This document shows, piece after piece, positions 1 through 10,157 of a DNA stretch of 64,000 nt (positions within the stretch are counted from its first letter, which is position 1; each line of letters starts with the position of its first letter). The DNA comes from Daphnia carinata (lineage: Eukaryota > Arthropoda > Branchiopoda > Diplostraca > Daphniidae). Below the pieces are notes generated by a model that saw nothing but the letters and a program-made list of their open reading frames with translations, did not search any database and was not told the origin of the DNA. The position numbers and the translations under genes were made by a program. The stretch covers positions 6,994,446-7,058,445 of the forward strand of contig NC_081338.1 in NCBI RefSeq assembly GCF_022539665.2. The letters are read 5' to 3'.

Positions 1-1305
1 TTTTTTTTTCGATTTTTCAAAATGTTTTGTTCCCCTACAGCTCGATGGCCTACTAGATAGGTATGCTGTTGCCAAAGACTTTTCCTTACCTGGCTTAGTG
101 TTGACCGCAGGCTACGTTGACCCTTGCCTCTTTTTTTTATTTATTTATGGAGGACCTGTCAACTTGTCGGTGGTGTCTTCCGCGTTGCCCCCTTATAGAG
201 GTGTGTGTGTGTGTGTGTGTGTGTGTCAGTAATGTTACCATATCGTGGGATCCCATGGCCAGGTTAGAAAAAGAATTCAGATATAGGTAATGTACTGACT
301 GACCCGAGACAAAAGCTTCAGGTTTTTTTTTTGTTTTTTTTTTCCTTCCGTGATTTTTCGTGTGTGGCCGATCAAACCGCATCGTTTCCCATTGCGTGTT
401 TATCTGGTTTATTTATTTTTTTCTCTCTTTAATGGAACATCACCCGAGGAAACATTTATTTTTTCATTGTGCTGATTTCCATTGAGGTCCGGCATTAGGG
501 ATCGCCAGTGCTCTAGAAGTCGTAAAGATATTTTTTTTTCTACTGTTGATCTTCTGGTTGTAATCATTTCATAAAGGGGGAGGAGGACAACAAGAAACCA
601 AAGAAAGAATATTTTTTTTTTTTTTTTTTCCTCAAACCAGGCCCCCTTTTTTTTTTTTTCGAGTAGTTAAACAGGGAACTTCTTTTCTTGTGCTTGTTGG
701 CGAAGAAGGAGGAGCTCACCCATTGCCAGCAGGTATGAAAAAGGTATTTCTTCTCGTATAAGAAGTCGAGTCGTTCCGCTCGTTGAAGTCATTCCTTTGC
801 CATCGACATTGCTGTTAGTGTGTACGCCGAGTCAACCGGTCCCCGCCTATCCACACACTGTCTTCTTACCATTCATCTCGTTGCGGGGCTTTTTGTTGTG
901 TGCGCGCGAGTGTGTGTGTCTGTGTGGAATTTTTTTTTTTTTTTTTATTCAAAAGGACCAGAGACATAGAGAGAGCCTCATCCGGTTGCATTTGTTTCTC
1001 ACAGCCCCCAAAACTTTACATATATTTTTTTTTTGAACTTTGTACTTGAAGAAATCGCATACACGCGGAAGCGAGTCGTGAGAAGAGCGTGACTTCATCT
1101 CTATCGTGTGTATTTTGCGGTAGAAATCGGGCCGCTCCCACATCGCGCCAAACTTATTTTTTTGAACCCACGCCAATAGCCCTTTGAACCCTCCGTCCGG
1201 AAACAAGAAGAAGCTGTTTAGTCTGTTCGATCCTGTTACTTTTGCATTTTTGACCCGGGCTGCTCTACTCACATTGACTTGGAAAAGAAAAAGGCCGCGT
1301 CCAAA
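1..1305. other. Non-coding flank or intron, left edge
   Basis: No protein-coding exon that I can defend. The stretch holds T-rich tracts (around 610-660), a (GT)13 array at 201-226 and, next to the following gene, about 300 bases of less repetitive sequence that is probably its 5'UTR and promoter. I looked here for the first half of RRM1 of TIAR (a LYVGNL-like RNP2 motif) and did not find it. A splice-like 20-base segment at 41-60 is discussed among the rejected items. Confidence 0.5.
201..226. repeat. (GT)13 microsatellite
   Basis: Perfect GT dinucleotide array of 26 bases, read directly. It is the first of many CA/TG arrays in this window. Confidence 0.95.
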
Positions 1306-2826
1306 ATGACTGTCGTCGTTTATTGTTGCGCCCTTTTGGCGATGATGGCCGCTTGTGAGGCGGGTCCGTTTCGACCTGTGGGCTACTACACGTTTGACGG
1401 CAAAAATCTGCGCCCTCTGAATGTCGTCCAGAGGCGATCGGATGACGACGGATTCTCTTTTGGCGGACGCAACGGATGGAAATTGCCTTTCGCCAAGCCG
1501 TCGTTTCTCAGCGCGTTGACGGACCGCGGCGACGACGAAGAGCGGCCAACAGTTTCGTCGGATCATTTGCTGCCCGACTATTTGACGCATCAAGAATTTT
1601 TGAAACCTCAACTCCAAGCGGCTGGATTCTCCGGCGGAAGAATTATTGCCGGGCCTTTTCCCGTCCCTTTGGCGCGCCTGCCCAAACCTCCGTCTCGTTC
1701 TTCCAGCGTTTCACCTACTCCACTTCCACCCGTCGAAGCCGTTACGGCCCTATCGAAAATCAAAACGCCCCAACAAGTTCAATCGCCCTCGCTTCCACCC
1801 TTCGTTTACAAGGCGACCCCACCGCCGCCGTACAAACCTGTTCAGTTTCCAGCTGTCCAGGTAGCGCCCACCAAAGTAGTCCAGGCAGCCCGTCCTCCGC
1901 CTCCATCGTCTCCAGCGCCGCAATCATCGCAACAGCTACCCAAACTGGTTTACACGTTGCCCACGTCGAATCCAGTTCACTGGCATGCGGCCCATCAGAG
2001 TGGCCCAGAGAAGCAAGCGTCCGCTTTGGGCGTTGCCAGCTATTCGCATCCAGCCTCGTTGGTCTCTGAAACGGCCGGCGGTTCGACTCGTTTGAGCTAC
2101 GGCGGATGGACGCCCATTTATTCCGCTTCGTACGCTCACGTCCAGACGCAACAGGATCCCACGCCGATTGGCCGGCCGGTGGCGCTTCCATTGGACGCGT
2201 CGACGGACATTCGCGAGATGAGGAAGCCGATTGTTTTGGAATCGCACGTCGTCGTGCCCGAACGTCAGGTGCTCAACCAGCCGGAAGCGCAACAATCGCT
2301 GGACGATGATGTGGAGGAGCCATCGATTGACCTCGTTCCGAGGGTCATCGTTCCGGGTTTCGGCCCGCCAGACTCGAGCTCACCGACAGCGGAAAAGGGG
2401 GCCAGCGTTGCCGCTCCGTTCGTCGTGGTGGCCTCTGCCGGCGCTGCGTCGCCGGCCGACGACAAGCCCAGCCTAGACCTGACTGCAACGTCGTCTTCGT
2501 CGGTGCCGGTCGTGACCGAGACTAGGCGTACCGTTAGGAAGCGCAAGGCCAAGCAAGTTGCCTCATCGATACGGCGCAATTCCGACAGGGCCATCAACCA
2601 GGAAGCGGCCATTATGACAGCATCCTCTCCATCGGCTGCTGCTGCACCTCTCCCTCCCTCCTCTTTAGTTGTTGATTCTTCTTTACCTGCTTTGTTGTCG
2701 ACTCGAGAAGGTCGAGGCCAAGGTCGATATATTGGACGTGTCTTGCCCGCCTCTGTGTTTGACGAAGACCGAGCAACCGGGGACTCGGTCACACCGCTCG
2801 GATGGCGACACATCACTAGCCGATAA
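1306..2826 (+). CDS. Secreted Pro/Ala/Ser-rich protein, single exon, unknown family
   Basis: A 506-residue frame running from ATG at 1306 (context CCAAAATGA) to TAA at 2824-2826. The first 19 residues form a clear signal peptide: a hydrophobic core VVVYCCALLAMMA with likely cleavage after ACEA, before GPFRPVGYYTFDG. The mature protein is rich in Pro, Ala, Ser and Val, with short repeats such as PPPPYKP and PPPPSSPAPQSSQQ (about residues 165-220). An acidic patch DDDVEEPS is followed by a basic stretch at residues 406-416 (TRRTVRKRKAK), a possible proprotein-cleavage or matrix-binding site. I do not recognise a domain; composition suggests an extracellular matrix or cuticle-associated protein, which is inference. 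Codon use is GC-rich and clearly coding, unlike the flanks, and there is no frameshift. A longer frame opens at 1279 but only with a TTG, so the ATG is chosen. If the missing TIAR exon lies before base 1, this gene is nested in a TIAR intron on the same strand. Confidence 0.8.
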   Translation: MTVVVYCCALLAMMAACEAGPFRPVGYYTFDGKNLRPLNVVQRRSDDDGFSFGGRNGWKLPFAKPSFLSALTDRGDDEERPTVSSDHLLPDYLTHQEFLKPQLQAAGFSGGRIIAGPFPVPLARLPKPPSRSSSVSPTPLPPVEAVTALSKIKTPQQVQSPSLPPFVYKATPPPPYKPVQFPAVQVAPTKVVQAARPPPPSSPAPQSSQQLPKLVYTLPTSNPVHWHAAHQSGPEKQASALGVASYSHPASLVSETAGGSTRLSYGGWTPIYSASYAHVQTQQDPTPIGRPVALPLDASTDIREMRKPIVLESHVVVPERQVLNQPEAQQSLDDDVEEPSIDLVPRVIVPGFGPPDSSSPTAEKGASVAAPFVVVASAGAASPADDKPSLDLTATSSSSVPVVTETRRTVRKRKAKQVASSIRRNSDRAINQEAAIMTASSPSAAAAPLPPSSLVVDSSLPALLSTREGRGQGRYIGRVLPASVFDEDRATGDSVTPLGWRHITSR

Positions 2827-5800
2827 AAAAAAATATTGAGGGGTGGCCACTCAGCTTTTAGGGATTGAAACACCATCGTACCGAATTTTTTTTTTTTTTT
2901 TTTTTAAGTTATTTCATTTATTGTGCCGAGCAGCTATTTTTTTTTTTTTTAAGGAAAAAAAAAAATAAGCTTTGATGATTTTTTTCTTCTTTTTGTGTTG
3001 CTGGAACATGGGAATTGTTGTTCCCATCTTTTCCTCGTTTTTTTTTCCTCACTCTTTCAATTATCGATTATTCAAATCTAATGGCCACACACTTGACAGA
3101 CTGGAACATCCTCGTGGAATGAGTAAGGATGGATGCGTGTGGGCGTTACTATTTTATATCTTTTTATTTTTTTTTTCCAATCATCGCTATGCGACCACCA
3201 TTTTGTTTGTTTTTTTTATCCTTCCCTTATTGCAGTGGGCCATCTTTTTTCCCACTACAATTTCTCATTCAATATTTATATGTTGATCTGCGCGTCCTCT
3301 TGAAGACCCTTGTCTGCCCGTCCTCGATATTTATTAATTTTTTTTGTTCGTTTCTTATTTATTTTCTCCTTTTTTTTTTAAATTTTGTTTTGAAATACCC
3401 CGCCCTTTTTTCGCCATATCTTTTTGTGTGTTGTCTCATCATTGAATTCGTTTACAAAGTATGAGCAGATATTTTGTCGTGTTTTTTTTTTGTTTTTTTT
3501 TTTTCCTTAGCCGATTCGTTCAGAAAGCAAATAGGATAACGGAATCGGCTGGACTTCTTTTTTCGTTAGGAATGAGATTTTTATAAAAATTCATGCGAGG
3601 TTGATGTTACTTTTGACAGGTTTCCGTGTACATCCAGGGATGTATCATAGTTGTTCGAAATACTCATCTCTCCCCTAACTCGGTTTTTTTTTTTTAGATG
3701 TCAGATTATTCATTTTTTTTTCTCCTTCTTCTGGTGTGTACTTGATGACTCGATAGCGTGATGGGAGTGGTGCTCTTATGTTATTTCCTATCGGCATTTT
3801 TTTTTTCTTTCTTGAGGGGAGCTATTTTTACATTTTTGATATTTAAAAAAATGTTAAGTCTAATAACATCATCACAAGATGGCGCACCCGTTTTTCTAGA
3901 ATTGCGTGTGTCCTTTTTCCTAACTGTTCAATTGTCGGTGCGCTAGAATTAATGCACCCCATACACTCCCCTCTCTCTCTCTCCTCGTCGTCCTTACTGT
4001 CATTGCATCGAGTGGGAATCGTGTTGGCACTCTGGAAAAGGAAAAAAAAAAAAAAAATGAGGGAGGAAAGAGGAGAAAAAACTAGTGAACAAAATAGATT
4101 GTTGATAGATATCCTCCGGGATGGTAGAGTCGAAATTCTGATCTTGAATATTGAAAGGAATCCCTAACGTAAAGCGCTACGTGGAAGAGAAGAGATCCCC
4201 TTTTTTTTTTTTTTTTTTTGCCCCATTTCTATCTCCCTTTTTTTTTTTATTATTATTATTATTATTTGTGTGTGTGTATGGATCGGATAGCGAAGAGAGA
4301 AATCCATGTGTATTAGGGAAAAGGCGAACTTACATGGAAGTAACTTGAGATACTAGAAACTGGGAGCACTCTCACGTCACAACATGAAACTGAATATTTC
4401 AGTAGATGCAACGAAAAAAGAAACGCCAGCATCCGTAATTCCACGGCTCTCCTGGAATCAAATAAGAAATGCCGTCTTTATGTCTATGCATCCCCGCTTT
4501 TTTTTTCTTTGTATGCGCTTCCCCTCTTACTGCATTTCTCAAAGGCATATTTTTTTTTTTTTTTTTTTTTTTTTGGCTTTTAATGTCTACATCAGGTCCG
4601 ATTCTAGAATTAAGGAAATGAGAATGTAAGAGGTCAACGCCACCAGTTCAATATATTTCCTATTTTTTTTTTCTTCTTCCGCCGGGGAAAAGAGAAATAA
4701 CGCCGATAGATGGCGTTGCGTCAGGGGCGTTCGTTTATCTATGTAGATAGTGTTTTTATTTATTTATTTATTTATTTTGATGTTGGATAGCAAAAGCAGA
4801 GAGAGCGATGAGAAGTTTTGAACTGACCCGCTTTTGACCAGTTGATTCATCGTGAATAAAAGATGGCCGCTAGTCGTTTGCCTCTCTCTTTGCTCGTCTG
4901 AGAGGTTTAAATAATGGAACAAAGTGGCGCTCGACAAACCTGTTGCCAAGTTTGTTTCGTTTACGACGTGCGCTGTCTGCCGATGGGCATTTTCCACGGG
5001 TTGTTGCACACACACACACACAAAAGGGTGCGTGGGGGGGGGGGTTAGAAGGTTCTCCATCATCGTGTTGGCTAGACCTTTAGAAAGACAAATAAATAAA
5101 CACAGCGACACGAGTTCAAAATGGTTGGCAGAGTAAAGAAAAGAAAAAAAAAAAGCGAAATGGCACGTGAAGCGGACAGATGGCCACGCTCTCAAGGAAG
5201 CAGGATCTAACCCGATGCTTTTCTTTGCCTCCCCCCCTCGGTGTGCGTGTGTGTGTGATCTTTTCACGAGAAGAAGCAAACGCATTCACGCCCGTTTTTT
5301 TTTATGTATCATCTGGTAGCGTAGTGTGTTATTACCTTTGCTGTAATTTGGCGCTTTTTGCTACCTCCTCTTCCTGCTACACACAACCGGTTTAATGGAT
5401 GATGAATTATTTAAACATTCATCTCCTACCTCGCACCTTATTCCGTCACCTCCTCTTTTTGCTTTTTTTTTTAACACCAAAAATCGATACGAACAACGTG
5501 CGTCTAAAAAAAACCCGTTTAGGTTGGGAGGGGGGGGGATTATTCCCGTAGATGGGGCGGGAGGAGCTGTGCTTGTTATATAAAAAGACGAGTTAAGCGT
5601 AACGTCGATATGTTTTTGCATTGCCCATTCTGCTTTAAAAGGTGAAGTTGTTTCATTTTTTTTTTTTTTCTTTTTAAACATACGACAGGCCCCAAGTTGA
5701 ATGGGCCTTTCTTTTCTTTCAAAAAAAAATTGTATGGACCACTTGATGTTTGTTAGAGTGCGTCTGTGTGACTGTGGGAATCTCGTCAGGTGGGCGCGTC

Positions 5801-6948
5801 GTACAAGTTTAGTGGGCAACTATTGCTTCCAAGAATTCATAGAGCACAACGCGTCCCTTTTCTTTTTTTTTTTATTAAAATAAGAAAAATGTCTATGCGA
5901 GTTGTTGGTGTTTATAATGTGAAAGGGGTGAAACTTGACTATCGATTTTTTATTTTATTTTATTTATTTATTTTTTTTAAGAAAATGGAGGAAATTATGG
6001 TCATCATTTTTTATGTTTGATTCAATTCCCGGATGTTTGAATCGTCGTTTTCTTTGGTCGTCCACAAACGATTTTGATTCATTTTTATTTATTTTTTTGT
6101 TGGGATCATGTCCGGAATGGGGAAGGAAAATGCAATTTACACGCATGATCCATTCAGGTCCATTTCCGGAATTAAGACTCCCACCCACCCTTTTTCTTTC
6201 GCGGGTGGAAGGGGGGATTTGACGCCGAGCCGTTTGCTCTCTCTCTTTTTTTTATTTTTATTTAACAATGTCTTTTGCACTCTCCAACAGCTGGTTTTTT
6301 TTTGGAGGGGGGGGGATCTGCAGCATCCTTATATAACACGTCACGGCAATGTATATATATATATATATATATACGAGGTATATATTGTCTTGATCAGAAG
6401 CTATCGTCCAGCCTTTGTGACGGATCAATTTCGGCATCAGCTTGATCCATCTTGTCCCCGCTATCCCCTATGTCTCTCAAGGGTCGTTTCCTCAAACTCT
6501 CCCACCCAACTGCTTTCCAGCCCCCCCCCCTCACCTCACCCCAATGGATCAGGAAGGGAAGGTAGGACGGTGAGGCCTCTAAATGGGATACACACACACA
6601 TATGGAGCGTATACCCACTGGTATTGAATCCGTAACATACGTAATAGTCTTGATCCTTTTGCCGAAAAGCCAAGCTGCACCTTCTTTTTCCCTTTTTCTC
6701 ATCAAGTCATGGCCGTCGCTTGATATAAACGTACGAGTGCGGAAGCGGAACGATGTCGTCGCCATATTGGCGGGGTGGGGGGGGGTTCGATGGGTGTATG
6801 TGTGTGTAATACGTATGTAGATATTACACTTGCGCGTTTGCAAGTAAGCAGCGAGAGATTGAGAAATGTATTCATTTTTAAATATGATTGTGGATGTTTG
6901 TTTGTTTATTTCTTAATTTATTAACGTACGTTTTGTTGTTTGTTGCAG
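2827..6948. other. Non-coding stretch between the secreted-protein gene and the TIAR RRM1 exon
   Basis: T-rich sequence with many T runs of 9-20 bases, TTTA arrays (about 4749-4778), short CA arrays and a (TA)11 tract at 6352-6373. Open frames here are translations of T-rich sequence (Phe/Leu/Ser) without any recognisable motif. I searched by eye for an RRM RNP2 motif and saw none. It probably contains the 3'UTR of the secreted-protein gene and then TIAR intron. No canonical AATAAA near 2830-2960 stood out. Confidence 0.5.
6352..6373. repeat. (TA)11 microsatellite
   Basis: Perfect TA array of 22 bases, read directly. Confidence 0.9.
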
Positions 6949-7044
6949 CCTGGACACGAGCCGTACTGTTTTGTCGAGTTTGCCGAGCATCATTCAGCCG
7001 CTGCCGCTCTGGCCGCCATGAACAAGCGCAACTGCATGGGCCGG
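6949..7044 (+). CDS. TIAR: TIAR exon A: second half of RRM1
   Basis: A 96-base exon (32 codons, phase 0 at both ends) between acceptor TTGTTTGTTGCAG and donor CCGG|GTAAGT. It reads [15 protein letters not shown], then [17 protein letters not shown]. The piece PYCFVEF is the RNP1 motif of RRM1, and [10 protein letters not shown] is the second helix typical of TIA-1/TIAR/Rox8. RRM1 in this family binds U-rich RNA only weakly and supports contacts with splicing factors. The first half of the domain (RNP2, LYVGNL) must come from an upstream exon that I cannot find between 1 and 6948. The intron that follows is about 18.2 kb. Confidence 0.93.
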
Positions 7045-8649
7045 GTAAGTTCATACCCTTTTTTTTTTTTTTTTTTTTCTGCCGATGTTTGTGTGGAGGA
7101 AGGCCTCATCTGCAACGACGACTATCTCGTTCAGCAAAAATGATGATGGGCCAAGAAAGGACAGGGCCGATGACAAGTGCGTTTGTCGTGTGGCGTTCTT
7201 CTTCTTTTTTTTTTTTTTTTTTTTTTTCTTTTTTTGATGGCCGTCGTTGTTTGTTATGCTCGTGAAAGCAGAGTTTTCATTAGTACCAATGGCTAAGTGG
7301 ACAATCATAATCATGATAATTACATGAACCGCAAGACTGTTGACAGGTCTTTTGTTTTTCCAAGCGCTTCTCTCTCTGCATCGCTATGCAAAATCACTGG
7401 CGCATCATTGTGTTTTTTTTGTTTTTTTTGGGTTTTGTTTTTAAACGTGGGCATTTGCATCTCGTATCTCTGTTAACGCAAACTATACGGATGCATGTTA
7501 TTGTGTGTGTGTGTGTGTACGCTGCAAAGTGGCGTATCTGTTTCGGTTGCAGTTTGGCCGCCCTCCCATAATCTCAAATGTATTATCTCGTTCAATTAAG
7601 AGGACTGCTGCTGCTTCTCTTGCTGTGTGACAAGCACAAATCCTTGACTAGCCGAGAGAGAGAGAGAGAGAGAGACATGGCGGGTAGGAAACGAAAAACT
7701 ACATAGGGACTGTATTCTAAAGCTTTCCTCTCTCCCCCCCCCCCGCCCCAACCGAGTACACATGTATTTATACAACGGGGGGGGGGCGTAGGGAGGGAGG
7801 CAAAGTCAATATATTATTCACGACGATGACAATGTTAGACGTTTGTTGGCCCTTCTCCGCTCCTCCGCAATGTTCGTTTACCCCCTTCTAGGAGACGTTG
7901 ATTAGCGTTAGACGGGATGGACTGTCACTGCGGATGTTGTATTTCAGTAGCTTGCCCCCTTTTACATCTGTGTGTGTGTGTGTGTGTCTGTTTGCTTCCT
8001 CTTTTTCTTTCTTTTTTTTTTTTTTTTTTTTTGTTTGTTTTTTCTTTTTCTTTCGGCAGAAAAGTTAGTAAGAGCTAAGGCTCTCTAATCAACTCGAAGT
8101 AGCAGGGAATAGGAGGACCGAATGCTAGTCATAGTTTGGTACAAGTGGCATGTTGTTGTTGATGATTCCTGCGGGCTAATCTTTCTATTTTCTTTTGCCT
8201 ATTTTTCTCTTTTTGTTTTTGATCCATCCCATCCACTTTGGTCCCGCGTGTGCTACGCCGACTAGTAAGGAAAACTAATACGATCCGGACACATTGTGCG
8301 GTGTTCTTTTTTTTTTTCTTTTATGGGCATATCCCCGTCCGCAATGCGATGAGCATGTAACAATTGTAGAGTGTACGTGCGCCCGTGTATACTCTGACTG
8401 TACGCTTCGCGGAATGTATGATTGAGCTCAACTGGAGCGTAACGGCCAAAACGAAAAGCGGCAAAGTTTTCTTCTTCTTTTTATTTTTATTTTTTTTCGG
8501 GGGAGGGGGTGGGTGACTCTCAATTATACTCAACTTTGATCAAAGCGCCGAAAGTGAGGTGGGGGGGAGAGAGAGAGAGAGAGAGAGTCACGCAGGCAAC
8601 TAACGACTAACGACAAAAGGAATGGCAAAACAACATCGAAAACAAGAAG

Positions 8650-8688
<39 letters not shown>

Positions 8689-8696
8689 GGGGGGGG
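8650..8696. repeat. A31-G16 pure purine tract
   Basis: About 31 adenines run directly into 16 guanines, making an uninterrupted 47-base purine strand. It is flanked by a GA array at about 8568-8586. Confidence 0.9.
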
Positions 8697-10125
8697 CAAA
8701 TAAATCATACAATCACTGTTAGGAAGAGGTTGGGTGAGGGTAAGGGGAGGGAGTAGATTATTGCCCAGTGGGTCGTTTCTTTTGTCGGCATCCGTTTCCA
8801 GTTCATTTCAATGATTTATAGGGGGCGGGCAATCTTTCTTCATAATGTCGTTTTCTCTTACTACTCGCAGTGTTTTGTTTTGTTTTATGTTTTTTTTTTT
8901 TTTTTTGTTGTTGGTATGCGGAGTAAAAAAAAAAAAAAAAACTAGAAATGCGAATTCATTTCACGCCGGCCCATTTGTCAACACCAATCTTTGTGTGTGT
9001 GTGTGTTGTTTGTTGTTGTTGTTCTTTTTTTTTTTTTTTTTTTTTTTTGATTGGATGCGACGAATGAGAAATGGAGTGCACGAAGATATCCACACACAGA
9101 GAAAAATCAAGGAAAAAGGGGGGGGGGGGTAGAAGCATTGTCCAGGCTACAACAGTTTGTGTCCAGTTGCCGCATGTTCGCAAAGGCCGCCCTTTGATGA
9201 CTCTTTGTCACGCGTGATTCAACGATAACCACTTTGCGGCACCGGATCTACCCCCCCCTGTGTTTTTTTCTTCTTCTTATACTTTTACATTGGCCAGGCC
9301 ACATACCTGAACACACACACGAAAAGGGGGCGGGGAATGATGGTGGACTTTTTCTCTTCTGGTCGTAAAAATCACGAACGAAGAGGCTTGCATTTTGGTC
9401 TGTTTCAACGTTCAACTTTTTTTATATTTGATTTCTTTTTTTTATTGGCGCTGGATCCTGGAACTTTTTTTTTTTTTTCCCTCCCAGGGTACGCACACAC
9501 GTAACATCATCGTAAGAGTTTATAACCTCTCGTCGTGTAACCGTTGCGTGTTTGCTACCCGTCTCGGAACGAAACGTCGGTTAAGTACAAAAAAAAAATA
9601 AAAGGAAGGGAGGGGGGGGGGAGGGGCTTTGGTGGTCGATGGAGTTTTTTTTTTTTTTTTCTTACCCCTCATCAGTCGATTTGAAATGAAAAAACGTCTG
9701 TGATTTCATTTTGGTTTGTTTATTTATTTTTTTTTCCCTTGGACATCGTAGATAATCGGCTTAGCTCTTGAAAATTTGCATACGTCATGCGTTCACGATC
9801 GTTGTAGTTTACTTTGTCTTTGTATTTTCTTATTTGTTTTGATTTATTTTTTTTTTATTTTTCCCTTAAATTGATGGAGGCCACGATTGAATATGTAGCT
9901 CGTGTGTTTGGCTTGCGGGTTGTTACATCTAACCTCCCCCCCCCCCTTTTTTTTTATCAAAGTTGGGAGGGGAAAAGGAAAAAAGGATAGAGACCGTTCG
10001 TGAGTTTGAGAAAAGCTTTGGACAATAATAAATATATAAAAAAAGACATCGATCGTGTTTGAAAACTTGTTAAGTAAAGGTTTTCTTTTTTCTCGGTGGG
10101 ACGTAGTAGTGTCCCATCCTTTCTT

Positions 10126-10157
<32 letters not shown>

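Noticed and set aside
41-60. A 20-base segment with acceptor TTCCCCTACAG before it and GTATGC after it, reading LDGLLD
   Set aside because: It has splice-like borders but no RRM motif, and a 20-base exon would break the phase-0 frame needed before the exon at 6949 unless other unseen exons compensate. Not enough to call a microexon.
949-1617. A 222-codon frame on the minus strand
   Set aside because: It overlaps the start of the secreted-protein gene, starts without convincing context and has no motif; a shadow of the coding strand.
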